Shown here piece after piece: positions 18,638 to 27,765 of a stretch of DNA of 64,000 bases (position 1 is its first letter; each line of letters opens with the position of its first letter). The notes below the pieces were generated by a model, which saw only the letters and a program-made list of their open reading frames with translations, was not told where the DNA came from and ran no database searches. The DNA lies in the NCBI RefSeq assembly GCF_009707365.1, contig NZ_CP046122.1, positions 1,736,001-1,800,000 on the forward strand, in the 5' to 3' direction. Position numbers and translations under genes: made by a program. The DNA is from Microlunatus sp. Gsoil 973 (GTDB lineage Bacteria > Actinomycetota > Actinomycetes > Propionibacteriales > Propionibacteriaceae).

Positions 18638-19876
18638 TCAGCTGCCGTTCAGCAGGGTGCGTCCGTAACTGTCGGTCCGGTCCGCCAACCCCGGCAGCAG
18701 GTAGAAGTAGCCGCCGCCCACCGGTGAGATGTAGTCGGCCAGCGGTTCGTCGATCAGCCGGGTCTGGACCGACTCGAACTGCCGCTTCAGGTCCTGTTGG
18801 TAACAGGTGAAGAGCGTTCCCTGGTTGAGTTGTCCGTTGCTGTCCAGGCCGAGGTCGTAGTTCCAGGCGCGGCGCAGGATGGCGCTGCTGTCGGTTTCGG
18901 GCGTTCTGGGGTTGGCCAGCCGGATGTGCGCGTTCCGCGGGGTGATCAGGCCCTGCGGGTCGCGGTCGAACCGCGGTGGGGTCTGTTCGCCGTCGCCGTC
19001 CAGCGGGCTGCCGTCGTCACGGCGGCGGCCGATGAGGAGTTCCTGCTCCGGTAACGACACCCGATCCCAGAATTCGACCAGATTGCGGATGATCCTGATC
19101 ACCTGGAAGGTGCCGCCCTCGCGGGTCCAGATCAGCCTGTTCAGTGTGGCAGGGTCGGTCGTCGACGGGTTGGCCGTGCCGTCCTTGAAGCCGAGCAGGT
19201 TGCGGGGCGCACCGGCGGGTCGGGGTGGTGAGCTGAATCCGTCCACCCGCCACCGCGGCACGAACGCACCACGGGTGTGCTTGGTCAGGTCCCGCACCGC
19301 GTGAACGACGACATCGGCCGTCCCACCGAAGAACTGCAGGGTGAGGTCGCCGTGGCACAGTGCCGGATCCAGATTGTCGTTGGGGAAGGTCCGCATCGGT
19401 ACCAGTCCGGCCGGTTTGCGGGCGACCAGACCGAAACGATGGTCGAACAGCGAGGCTCCGACGCCGACCAACACGCCGACCTGTCCTCCGGCGAACGACG
19501 GGCCGAGGATGCCGTTGTCGTCCGGTGGCCGCGACGGATCCGATGGTGCCGCCGGCACGCCGGTCGCCAACAGCGTTACCCGCCTGCTGATCACCTCGAA
19601 CAGGTCGGCCAACTGCCGTCGGTTGGTGCAGATCACGTCGAAGCTGATCACCGCCGCAGAGCGGGCGGGCTCGTTGAGCAACACCCGTTGGTTCGGACCG
19701 TACGGGGAGACGTCCGGCACGGTCGTGGTCGGTGGGATGTCGTCGGCACGGGCGTTCGATCGGGCTGCAGTGACCAGGGCGGCCGCAGCACCTGCCGCGG
19801 CACCGCCGAACAGGAAGCCGCGGCGGGCCAGGCGGTGATCGTCATCCGGCGGCGTGGTCGCTGGTTCCTGGTTCAT
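18638..19876 (-). CDS. efeB: EfeB, Tat-exported dye-decolorizing heme peroxidase
   Basis: The ATG at 19876, 2 bp after the efeO stop, is preferred over a TTG two codons upstream. The 412-residue protein has a Tat signal (LARRGFLFGG followed by an Ala-rich segment) and the Dyp signature GFKDGTANP, giving the distal-heme Asp, at about residue 230. A conserved RRAWNYD and a C-terminal LPG segment fit the EfeB/DypB class. EfeB oxidises or removes iron from heme or Fe(II) outside the cell together with EfeO. It forms an operon with efeO. Confidence 0.9.
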   Translation of the reverse strand: MNQEPATTPPDDDHRLARRGFLFGGAAAGAAAALVTAARSNARADDIPPTTTVPDVSPYGPNQRVLLNEPARSAAVISFDVICTNRRQLADLFEVISRRVTLLATGVPAAPSDPSRPPDDNGILGPSFAGGQVGVLVGVGASLFDHRFGLVARKPAGLVPMRTFPNDNLDPALCHGDLTLQFFGGTADVVVHAVRDLTKHTRGAFVPRWRVDGFSSPPRPAGAPRNLLGFKDGTANPSTTDPATLNRLIWTREGGTFQVIRIIRNLVEFWDRVSLPEQELLIGRRRDDGSPLDGDGEQTPPRFDRDPQGLITPRNAHIRLANPRTPETDSSAILRRAWNYDLGLDSNGQLNQGTLFTCYQQDLKRQFESVQTRLIDEPLADYISPVGGGYFYLLPGLADRTDSYGRTLLNGS

Positions 19877-19878
19877 GA

Positions 19879-21102
19879 TCAACTGTCGTCCCGGGTGGTC
19901 AGCACTTCGAGTTCGGTGGGGATCGGCGCGAGTGTCTCCAAGGTGCCGGCGAGGGTACCTTCGAGCCGCTCGCGCCCAGCGACGGTCAGGCCGGCCAGGG
20001 CCGGCCAGCTCCGGTCGGAGTTCCGTAGGTCGGTCAGTACGCCGTCGAGATGATCAACGGCCTTCTCGGCCGAGGTCAGCAGCCCGGGATCGTTCTGCTC
20101 CAGCAGGGGCGTCAGCGCTTCCAGGGTCATCCGCGTACCGTCGATGGCAGCGGTGACGGTGGCCAGCGAACTGTGGCTGCCGAGATCGTCCTGGCCGGTG
20201 AGAGTGAACTGCAGGGTGTTCTCCAGGATCTCGTGGCTGCGCAGCGGTACGTCGTTCAGCGGGGTCAGCTGATCCGGAAAGGCCCCGATCAGGCCGTGCA
20301 CGTCCCGGTCCAATCGCCGGCAGGCGGAGCGGAGTTGATCACGGGAGCCGTGGTGCCAGAGCAGGTATTCGATCTTGTGGAAGCCGGTGAAGTCGGGATC
20401 CCGTACGCCACCGGGCGACCCATTCGGCATCCCGTCGATGTTGTCCGCATAAGCGCCGAAGGTGTCGTACGCGGCACCCAGCCGGTCATAGTCCAGATGG
20501 GCGGTCAACCAGCGCTTCTTGATCACTGCACGGTCGTCGTGACCGACCGTCTCCTGCAGTTCGTCGGTGTCCGCGGCGAGCCGGTCGAGACCGGCTGTCA
20601 CTGACCTGCGGTAGCGGGTGATCACGTTGCCGAGGTCGGCCTGGGTGGCGGGGATCCAGCGATGGACGCCGCTGACCATCCGGCCCGTGGCTGTTGCCTC
20701 GCCGATCGTGAACGGGTCGGAGTAGCTGGTGGTGCCGTCATCTGCTTCGCAGGAGACGCCGAACCGGCCAGGTGGCAGCACGACGATCAGCGTCCGGGTG
20801 GTGCCCGGGGCGATCATCTCCGCCTCTCCATAGGCGTACCGGCGCCGACCGTCCAGGACACCCACCTCTTCCGGACTCTTGCCGGTGTTGCTGATCCGCA
20901 GGGCGTTCCGCCCGGAACGCAGACCGGAGAGGCCGGGCAGGCATCCGGCGCTGCTGACCGTCAGTGCGCTCTCGCCCGGCAACGTCGTATCGTTGGTCGT
21001 CCGACGTGGTTGATCATCTCCTATGCCCGTACAACCGATCATCAGGCCAACGATTCCGGCGAAGACGATCATGACCGGAACGAACCGCCGTCGTAGGTTC
21101 AC
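19879..21102 (-). CDS. efeO: EfeO, iron-uptake lipoprotein (cupredoxin + M75/imelysin)
   Basis: The 407-residue protein has a lipoprotein signal ending in GLMIGC. A ~120-residue cupredoxin-like domain (ALTVSSAGC...LPPGRFGVSC) is followed by an M75 imelysin domain with the HxxE metal motif in FHKIEYLLWH near residue 240. In EfeUOB systems EfeO binds ferrous/ferric iron and hands it to EfeU. It is the first gene of the minus-strand cluster. No EfeU permease gene is adjacent on either side. Confidence 0.9.
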   Translation of the reverse strand: MNLRRRFVPVMIVFAGIVGLMIGCTGIGDDQPRRTTNDTTLPGESALTVSSAGCLPGLSGLRSGRNALRISNTGKSPEEVGVLDGRRRYAYGEAEMIAPGTTRTLIVVLPPGRFGVSCEADDGTTSYSDPFTIGEATATGRMVSGVHRWIPATQADLGNVITRYRRSVTAGLDRLAADTDELQETVGHDDRAVIKKRWLTAHLDYDRLGAAYDTFGAYADNIDGMPNGSPGGVRDPDFTGFHKIEYLLWHHGSRDQLRSACRRLDRDVHGLIGAFPDQLTPLNDVPLRSHEILENTLQFTLTGQDDLGSHSSLATVTAAIDGTRMTLEALTPLLEQNDPGLLTSAEKAVDHLDGVLTDLRNSDRSWPALAGLTVAGRERLEGTLAGTLETLAPIPTELEVLTTRDDS

Positions 21103-21201
21103 CGACTTGCCCTCACACCGTCATGTCAGCATCGGACTGTTGCCGAAAGGCGACCCGGAGGTGAACGGGTGATGCTGTGCCGGATCTGAGAAGCGGCCGT
21201 C

Positions 21202-21234
21202 GTTCACCTGGAGCTAGGAACCTGTCATCCGGCG
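21202..21234 (+). promoter_or_regulatory. candidate PHO box upstream of the phosphoesterase gene
   Basis: GTTCACCTGGA at 21202 is followed, exactly 22 bp later, by GTCATCCGGCG at 21224. Streptomyces PhoP operators are direct repeats of 11-bp units starting GTTCACC, so the spacing fits with a degenerate middle unit. A reverse-orientation GGTGAAC lies at 21160-21166, nearer efeO. The downstream gene is a phosphate-ester hydrolase, which makes phosphate control plausible. This rests on motif resemblance only. Confidence 0.3.
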
Positions 21235-21273
21235 GTCGATCGATCGGCACGCAGGGCCGGAAGATTCGGCTCC

Positions 21274-23130
21274 GTGACTGATCACCAGAAGCGCCCCGGG
21301 CGCCACCGCACCAAGATCATCACCGCGGCCACAGTCGGGTTGCTGGCCTCAACGACACTTGCCCTGCAGGCCTGCGGGGTCCCTGTCGTACCGGAGCATC
21401 GTCCTGCTCCGCACCCAGACCACTCCTCGGTGGTCCGGACCAGCACACCGATCAAGCACGTCGTGGTGATCTTCGGAGAGAACATCAGCTTCGACCACTA
21501 CTTCGGCACCTACCCGCACGCGACGAATGCCGACGGGACGCCGTTCCACGCCAAACCGGGAACTCCCCGGGTCGACGGCCTCCTCACCAGGGTCAAGGGC
21601 GGCGGCACGCTGCTGACCGACAACCCCAACGGCGCCAACCCGCAACGGCTTTCGGCGTCGGACCCGAACGGGATCCTGACCTGCGACCAGAACCACGACT
21701 ACACCCCGGAACAGGCGGCGTACGACGGGGGAAGGATGGACGCCTTCCTTAACAACGTCGGAAATGCGTCCGGCAAGTCGCCGACCGGCAAGGCGTGCCG
21801 GGCAACCGACGATCTGGACTACTACGACGGCAACGCCGTCACCGCCCTGTGGAACTACGCCCAGCAGTACGCGATGAGCGACAGCGCCTACAGCGACGTC
21901 TTCGGTCCGTCGACGCCGGGCGCGGTCAGCGTCGTGGCCGGCAGCACCGGCGGCTTCGACAGGGCAGCCGGTTCGGTCAAGTACGCCACCTCGCCCCAGA
22001 ACGCCGCCGAGGCGCAATTGGTGGCTGACGGAAGAGGGCGGTATTCGATGATCTCCGACGCCGACCCGTACTACGACGACTGTGGCGCGGGTGCGCTGGT
22101 CGGTGAGAGCGGCACCGGTCATACCGTGGGTGATCTGCTGAACCGGAAGGGCCTGAGCTGGGGTTGGTTCGAGCGCGGCTTCGCCCCGACCACCGGTTAC
22201 AGCGGCCCATCGCAGAAGGGCAGGGCCTACGACCCGACGGCGGTGACCGGCCGCGCTGTCTGCGGTGCCACCAGCAACGTCGGCAAGGCGATCGGCGGCA
22301 CCGGCCAGTACGGCACCAAGGCCGACTACATCCCCCACCACGAGCCGTTCCAGTACTACGCGTCGACCGCGAACCCCCATCACCTCGCGCCGACCTCGCT
22401 GGCTGACGTGGGAACCGACAGCCAGCACTACACCGCAGGCAAACCCGACTTCGACACCGCGAACCATCAGTACGACATGTCCACCTTCGACCGGCTGGTC
22501 TCAGCGATCACCGCCGGCAGGCTCAGTGCCGATCATCTGCCGGCGGTCAGCTATCTGAAGGCGCCCGGTTACCAGGACGGCCACGCCGGCTACTCCGACC
22601 CGCTGGACGAACAGCAGTTCATCGCCAAGGAGGTCAACGCCCTGCAGAAGTCTCCGGACTGGAACTCCACGGCGATCGTCCTTGCCTACGACGACTCCGA
22701 CGGCTGGTACGACCACCGGTCGGCGACCATCAACAATCCGTCCTCGACCGCGGCCGACGTGCTCAACGGACAGAACCAGTGCCGTACCGGCAAGATCGCG
22801 GGCCACACCTCCGAAGCCCACACCTCCGAGCAAGGTCGAACCGTCCGACCGCTTGCCGGCGAACAGGGCCGTTGTGGTCCGGGCCCGCGGCAACCGCTGG
22901 TGATCATCTCGCCGTACGCCAGGGCCAACTTCGTTGCGCACAACCAGACCGAGCAGGGCTCGATCGTCAAGTTCATCGAGGACAACTGGCGGCTCGGCCG
23001 GATCCCCGGATCCACCGACGCCATCGCCGGGTCCGTGGATCCGATGTTCGAATTCCGCTCGCACCACCGGAACCGCAAGTTGATCTTGGACCCGATCACC
23101 GGGGCCAAGGTCCACGACTCGGGGCATTGA
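21274..23130 (+). CDS. secreted phosphoesterase (AcpA / phospholipase C family)
   Basis: The 618-residue protein starts with GTG. After a hydrophobic signal ending near LALQAC, a possible lipobox, it shows the PF04185 phosphoesterase motifs: HVVVIFGENISFDHYFGTYP (metal ligands Glu/Asn and the nucleophile region), a second ligand block YDDSDGWYDHR, and SPYARANFV. Members are bacterial acid phosphatases or phosphatidylcholine-specific phospholipase C enzymes that hydrolyse phosphomonoesters or phospholipids outside the cell. It stands alone, divergent from efeO. Confidence 0.88.
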   Translation: MTDHQKRPGRHRTKIITAATVGLLASTTLALQACGVPVVPEHRPAPHPDHSSVVRTSTPIKHVVVIFGENISFDHYFGTYPHATNADGTPFHAKPGTPRVDGLLTRVKGGGTLLTDNPNGANPQRLSASDPNGILTCDQNHDYTPEQAAYDGGRMDAFLNNVGNASGKSPTGKACRATDDLDYYDGNAVTALWNYAQQYAMSDSAYSDVFGPSTPGAVSVVAGSTGGFDRAAGSVKYATSPQNAAEAQLVADGRGRYSMISDADPYYDDCGAGALVGESGTGHTVGDLLNRKGLSWGWFERGFAPTTGYSGPSQKGRAYDPTAVTGRAVCGATSNVGKAIGGTGQYGTKADYIPHHEPFQYYASTANPHHLAPTSLADVGTDSQHYTAGKPDFDTANHQYDMSTFDRLVSAITAGRLSADHLPAVSYLKAPGYQDGHAGYSDPLDEQQFIAKEVNALQKSPDWNSTAIVLAYDDSDGWYDHRSATINNPSSTAADVLNGQNQCRTGKIAGHTSEAHTSEQGRTVRPLAGEQGRCGPGPRQPLVIISPYARANFVAHNQTEQGSIVKFIEDNWRLGRIPGSTDAIAGSVDPMFEFRSHHRNRKLILDPITGAKVHDSGH

Positions 23131-23204
23131 ACCTGATCACCGTCCACCGTCCACCGTCCATCCATCACCGACCGTCCATCGCTGGGCGCCGCTGCTGCCG
23201 ATTT

Positions 23205-23613
23205 CGCAGCATGTGTTACGAGATCCACGCTGTTGGGGCATCCGCGCCCGAATCCGCAGCACCTGTTACCAATTCGACGCCGAGGCGACCCGTGACCCGT
23301 CCGCGCCCGAATCCGCAGCACGTGTTACCAAATCCACGCGATCGGGGGCGGCCGCGCCCAAGTTCGTAACCCGTGTTACCAATTCGACGCGGCCAGGGGC
23401 GTCCGCGCCCAAGTTCGCAGCACGTGTTGCCAATTCGACGCCGAGGCGACCCGCGACCCTGTCAGAGCCCGAATCCGCAACACCTGTTACCAAATCCACG
23501 CGATCGGGGGCGCCCGCACCCGAATTCGTATCAGGTGTTACCAATTCGACGCGGGCGTGCCACGGTCGAGGCGATCCGCGCCCAAATTCGCAGCACGTGT
23601 TACCAATTCGACG
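23205..23613. repeat. tandem array of eight ~51/60-bp imperfect repeats
   Basis: Each unit contains the core CGCAGCACGTGTTACCAATT followed by CGACG. The TGTTAC landmark occurs at 23214, 23264, 23323, 23374, 23425, 23485, 23536 and 23598, giving spacings of 50, 59, 51, 51, 60, 51 and 62 bp. Two spacer classes alternate: one with GATCGGGGGCG-like sequence and one with GCCGAGGCGACCCGYGACC. The core includes the palindrome CACGTG. In the middle part the spacings are multiples of three. It lies wholly between two convergent genes. Function is unknown. Confidence 0.9.
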
Positions 23614-23630
23614 TCGGAGGCGTAGCAGAC

Positions 23631-23662
23631 GAGCGGGCTCCAGGAGGTCCTGGAGCCCGCTC
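23631..23662 (-). terminator. strong hairpin terminator downstream of the protease gene
   Basis: GAGCGGGCTCCAGG at 23631-23644 pairs perfectly with CCTGGAGCCCGCTC at 23649-23662, a 14-bp stem with a 4-nt loop. It lies 20 bp beyond the protease stop. There is no T-tract, as is common in high-GC genomes. It may also stop transcripts arriving from the phosphoesterase side. Confidence 0.75.
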
Positions 23663-23682
23663 GTGTCGGTGGTGCTGCTGGG

Positions 23683-24687
23683 TCAGTCGACCTGTTCGAC
23701 CTGGACCTGGTTGTACGCGTTCTGGATCACGCTGCCGAAGTACGGTCCGTACAGGACGTTCGGCTGACTGGTGTAGCCGAAGGAGTTGACCGAGGTTTGC
23801 GTGCCGGTGCCGGTCGACTCGTCGAAGTTCTGGAACCACGGCCCGCCGGAGCAGCCGCCGGTCAGATTGGTCTTCAGGGACAGGTCGTCACTGCCGCCGT
23901 AGGTGTCGTTGCCCGCAACACCCGACGCGTAGTCCAGCGTCTGACCGTTGTACGGAGCGGCGGCGGGATAGCCGAAGGCGTACACCTGCTGCCCGCGTGC
24001 CTGATTGAAGCCGATCGCCTGGCTGCCCACGGCATCGGTGAGGTACCGGCCGTTCAACGGCGCGACCACGGCGAAACCGACGTCGTAGTTGAAGTCGCCC
24101 TGCTGGGCCCACTGGCCGGTGGTGGCGACCTCGGTCGCGCTCCACTCGCCGTACGGCGCCCGCCCGTTGTTGTAGCCGGGGACGAACTCGAAGTTCGTCA
24201 CGAAGTCGCCGGGGCCCTCGTTGACACAATGGCCGGCCGTGGTCACCACGCTCTTGTTCTGGGCCGGTACGACGCTGCCGGAGCAGACGTAGTCGACACC
24301 CTGCAGTGTCATGAAGACCTTGCCGGTGGTCGCCACCACCTTGCCTCCGCCGGTCCACGGGCCGCCGGTGTTGGTCGAACTGCTCCTGTTTTTCCCGTGA
24401 CCGTTCGCACCCTTGACGATGGTCGGCTTGCCCTGTGCCACCTTGTCCGGGTGCCAACTGCTGCTCGGTCCGACTTTCAGCGTGTGGGCCGCACGCATCC
24501 GCTGCGGCGTCCAATAGTCACGGACCTTGGCCCGGGCCTGCTGGGTGGTCGCCAGTTGATGCGCCGGGGCGACGTTGTGATGTTGGGGTGCTGCTGTGGC
24601 CTGCGGTCCCGCCAGCAGACCAGCCGCGGTGACCAGGCCGCCGACGGCAGCAGCGATCGGGGCGGCCAAGCGGTTTCGTCGGGTCAT
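23683..24687 (-). CDS. secreted trypsin-like serine protease
   Basis: ATG 24687 is chosen because it has AGAGAGGCAAGGG directly upstream and opens a clear signal peptide (MTRRNRLAAPIAAAVGG...ATAAPQ). An in-frame start further upstream would precede this signal. The 334-residue protein has the chymotrypsin-fold triad: His in TTAGHC, Asp in DVGFAVV and Ser in GGCSGGPW. The N-terminal ~110 residues after the signal look like a propeptide. It resembles actinobacterial glutamyl-endopeptidase-like or V8-like secreted peptidases; specificity is unknown. Confidence 0.9.
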   Translation of the reverse strand: MTRRNRLAAPIAAAVGGLVTAAGLLAGPQATAAPQHHNVAPAHQLATTQQARAKVRDYWTPQRMRAAHTLKVGPSSSWHPDKVAQGKPTIVKGANGHGKNRSSSTNTGGPWTGGGKVVATTGKVFMTLQGVDYVCSGSVVPAQNKSVVTTAGHCVNEGPGDFVTNFEFVPGYNNGRAPYGEWSATEVATTGQWAQQGDFNYDVGFAVVAPLNGRYLTDAVGSQAIGFNQARGQQVYAFGYPAAAPYNGQTLDYASGVAGNDTYGGSDDLSLKTNLTGGCSGGPWFQNFDESTGTGTQTSVNSFGYTSQPNVLYGPYFGSVIQNAYNQVQVEQVD

Positions 24688-24918
24688 CCCTTGCCTCTCT
24701 TGTGCAGCGCCGCGCGGGGGTCGCGGACGGGCTACTCGACGGTAATGAGAGGTTTTGACATGCCGCAACGCTTACCGATGTCCGGATCGGATCGTGTCCG
24801 GTCTTGGACACTCGCAACGCAGTATCTGCGGAACTCGGCCCGATCCGACGGAGAAATACGCCCCCCGGGCTTGCGGATCTACTGCCACCTGGTTGAGGAT
24901 CCGCGGTGCCCGTGCGGG

Positions 24919-27693
24919 TCACATGGATGCGCCGAGCAGGCCTCGGGTCAGTTGGAAACCGACGTTGCCCGATCGATCGGCCTTCGGCCGGATCCGGCCG
25001 GATGCTGCATCGGCAACGACCCGCAAACCCTCGGCGGCGGCCTCGTCGATCGACGGGTCCAGGGTCGCGTCCAGGTCGGCCGCGTGGGCGGCCGCCGTGT
25101 CCCGATCCGTGCTCACCTGCAGAACGGGCAGGAACCGATGGCCTGGCAGCGTGCCACCCACGACATGGACCAGCGCCGACTGGGCGCCGGTCGCACCCAG
25201 CCCGGTCGCAGTCTCCAGCCAGTCGGTCGTCGGCATCCGCATGACGTGCCAACCCGGGCGGGCGGGTCGCTGGCCATGGGCGATCGTCGGCCGGATCCCG
25301 CCTGCCCGGAAACCCAGCGCAGCCAGGAAGCCGGCGTTGCTCAGCAGCCCGCTGGTCGCCGGTACGACGACCGTTCCACCGGCCCGGACGATCCAGCCGC
25401 CGATCCGCGCAAACGTACGGCCGACCACATCCGAGACCGGGCCGCGGGCATCGATCGCGATCGAGAGGTCGCCCAGCGGCCGGTCTTCCCGGTCCGGGAC
25501 GGCAAGCCCCAGGGCGCGGGTCGAGAACCAGTCGCGGACCCGTTGACCGGACGCCTCGATCCCGCCGTCGAGTTGGATGCTGGCCCAGCCGAAGCGTTCC
25601 GGGTCGAGCTCGGCGGCGATCAGTTCCTGCCGGAAGAAGTCGTTGTGGGTCTTCTCACAACCGTGCTCCAACAGCAGCGCAAGCCGTACGTTGGGATGCG
25701 CCAGATAGCCGACCATGGTCCGGGCGAAGGTCACCACGTTGGCCCCCGCGGACACCCCGCAGCCCTCGGTGTGCGGCAGGGCGACGGCCCGGGTCGTCCG
25801 GCCGGCGGTCCAATCCTCGGCGGCGGCCTGTTCGGCCAGTCGCGCGGCGATCTGACCCGAGCAGAGCGAGGTCGGCAGCACCAGCGCGGTCTGTTCCGGC
25901 GCGTGCCCCCGCTCGGCCCGATAGAGCCGGATCGTTTGTGCCGGAGCCTCGGGCAGCTCCAGATCAACGGTAAGCGGCAGGCCGGGCAGCTCGGCGTCCC
26001 GCTCATCGGCCGGCAGTTCGTCCAGTCGCCGGTTGAGCCGACCGTCGATCGTGATCGAGATGCCCTGACGCGGCCCGGTCTGCTTCCAGTTCCGCCAGAT
26101 CGACACCTGGCTGTGCCCGGCGAGCTCCCCGGCCGTACGCTCCCCCGAAGCCACCCGGAGCGTCTGCTCGAAGGTCTCGCTGGTCAGCCGGTCGAAGTCC
26201 TCGCCGTCCAGGTAGCGACCGGCGTTGACGTCCATCTCATGGCTGAGCAGCTGGTAGCGCCGGGTCGTGGTGACGAACTTCAGCGTCGGAACGAACGGGA
26301 AGTTGGTGATCGATCCGTTGCCGGTGGTGAAGAAGATCAGATTCGACCCGCTGGCCACCTGTCCGGCAACCGATTCAAGATCGTTTCCGGGGCTGTCCAT
26401 GAAGACGTAGCCCGGCCGTGGGAACAGTTCGCCGTAGTTGATCACGTCGTCCAGCCGTACGGCCCGGTCGAGTTTCCGCGCCGCACCCAGGGACTTCAGC
26501 GAGATGTTCACCAGCCCGCGGTAGATGTTGCCACCCGAGGGATTGTCCTCGGTGGTGTGGCCGTGCCAGCTGACCCGCTCCTTGAAACTCTGCACGGCAG
26601 CCAGGAAGCGCCGCGCGACGTCAACGCTGCGGACGTTCTTCAGCACATAGCCCTCGGCGGCGATCAACTCGTCGGTCTCGGCCAGGCAGGCGATACCGCC
26701 GTTCCTGATCACCTCGCGGCCGACCGCTCCGGCCAGCGGGTTGGCGCTGAGTCCGGAGAAGGCATCGGAGCCGCCGCATTGCAGGGCGATCTTGAGCTGG
26801 GACACCGGCTGCTCGGTGCGTACCGCCGACGTCACTCCCGGCAACCAGGACTCGACGGTCGCCGCAGCCTCGGCAAGATCATCCTCGAATCCGCCGTGCC
26901 GGTTGAAGGTCGCGCAAGGGGCGATCACCGCCGGATATCCATGGGCCTGCATGAAAAAGTTGATGTCCTTGCTGGTCAACACCGCGCCGGGCTCGTCGAC
27001 CAGCAGCACGGCGCCGATATTGGGATGAACCAACGTGCCGGCCAGCACGGCGAGGACGAAATCGGCATTGTTGGGCCGGGTGTCCTCCCCCGCCTCGGTG
27101 TGTGCCACCGCGACGACGCCGTCGAAGCCGTCGGTCGCCGGATGGCGGTCGGCCAGCCGCTTGGCCAACTCTGTGGCAAAGGCACCCGACCGCGAGGTGA
27201 CGCCAACGATCACCACATGGTTCCGGGTCCCGACGGTGCCGTTGCTGCGGGCGAAACCGGAGAACGTCCGCGGCTGCTCGACCGGCGGTACTTGATCACC
27301 GATCAGCAGGCGTGTTTCGTCGAGCCGGTACGGATCCAGCGGCACGTTCTGCGCCGACGGTTCGGCCGGCAGTCCCGGCACCTCCCGGCTGGACAGGGCA
27401 TCAAGCACCGGCCGGGTGCAGACATAATCGCCGGGCCGGAGATCGCGCAGTGCGGTGGCGAAGGGCGTGTTCCAGCTCAACAGCGGCTCGCCCGCCGTCA
27501 CCAGAGCGACGACGAACCGATGTCCCTCCATCACCCGATGGGCCAGCGGGAAGCGCCGATCCTTGTCGATGATCATCGTGCCGGCATCCAGCGTCCGGGA
27601 TGCCACCGCACAGTTGTCCCCCGGCTCGGGAATCACAGCGACCTCGGAGAAGTGCGCGGTCGGTCCGGTGTGGGTTTGCGAAGTCATCGACAT
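24919..27693 (-). CDS. double-length UxaA-family (altronate/galactarate dehydratase-like) protein
   Basis: The 924-residue protein has an N-terminal SAF-like segment (residues ~14-90). A UxaA catalytic region follows: GFARSNGTVGTRNHVVIVG near 147, VAVAHTEAGEDTRP, then CGGSDAFSGLSANPLAG near 312 and DSPGNDLESVAGQ near 430. A second partial UxaA-like half starts near residue 580, with VALPHTEGCGVSAGANVV and LLEHGCEKTHND. Family members dehydrate altronate or galactarate with Fe(II). The paired DHDPS-like gene downstream in transcription suggests sugar-acid breakdown is not its only option, but makes it likely. It starts at ATG 27693; an ATG two codons later is also possible. Confidence 0.85.
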   Translation of the reverse strand: MSMTSQTHTGPTAHFSEVAVIPEPGDNCAVASRTLDAGTMIIDKDRRFPLAHRVMEGHRFVVALVTAGEPLLSWNTPFATALRDLRPGDYVCTRPVLDALSSREVPGLPAEPSAQNVPLDPYRLDETRLLIGDQVPPVEQPRTFSGFARSNGTVGTRNHVVIVGVTSRSGAFATELAKRLADRHPATDGFDGVVAVAHTEAGEDTRPNNADFVLAVLAGTLVHPNIGAVLLVDEPGAVLTSKDINFFMQAHGYPAVIAPCATFNRHGGFEDDLAEAAATVESWLPGVTSAVRTEQPVSQLKIALQCGGSDAFSGLSANPLAGAVGREVIRNGGIACLAETDELIAAEGYVLKNVRSVDVARRFLAAVQSFKERVSWHGHTTEDNPSGGNIYRGLVNISLKSLGAARKLDRAVRLDDVINYGELFPRPGYVFMDSPGNDLESVAGQVASGSNLIFFTTGNGSITNFPFVPTLKFVTTTRRYQLLSHEMDVNAGRYLDGEDFDRLTSETFEQTLRVASGERTAGELAGHSQVSIWRNWKQTGPRQGISITIDGRLNRRLDELPADERDAELPGLPLTVDLELPEAPAQTIRLYRAERGHAPEQTALVLPTSLCSGQIAARLAEQAAAEDWTAGRTTRAVALPHTEGCGVSAGANVVTFARTMVGYLAHPNVRLALLLEHGCEKTHNDFFRQELIAAELDPERFGWASIQLDGGIEASGQRVRDWFSTRALGLAVPDREDRPLGDLSIAIDARGPVSDVVGRTFARIGGWIVRAGGTVVVPATSGLLSNAGFLAALGFRAGGIRPTIAHGQRPARPGWHVMRMPTTDWLETATGLGATGAQSALVHVVGGTLPGHRFLPVLQVSTDRDTAAAHAADLDATLDPSIDEAAAEGLRVVADAASGRIRPKADRSGNVGFQLTRGLLGASM

Positions 27694-27765
27694 CCTGTTC
27701 GTGATCCTGCTGTTGGAGATCCTGCTGGTGGTGGTGATCCGGCAGTGCGGTACGGGTCGGGACGA

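Larger units (their letters stand above)
23131..23682. other. convergent intergenic region of 552 bp, repeat-filled
   Basis: No gene is supported here. It begins with a short simple repeat of CGTCCAC-like units (about 23140-23180), is then filled by the eight-unit ~51/60-bp array listed separately, and ends with a strong hairpin next to the protease stop. Open frames across it on both strands only follow the repeat periodicity and lack Shine-Dalgarno sites. Confidence 0.8.

Noticed and set aside
23213-23767. Open frames through the ~51/60-bp array as protein genes
   Set aside because: They start inside the repeat without Shine-Dalgarno sites and extend into the antisense of the protease gene. 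I noted the 17-residue periodicity only as a point to test.
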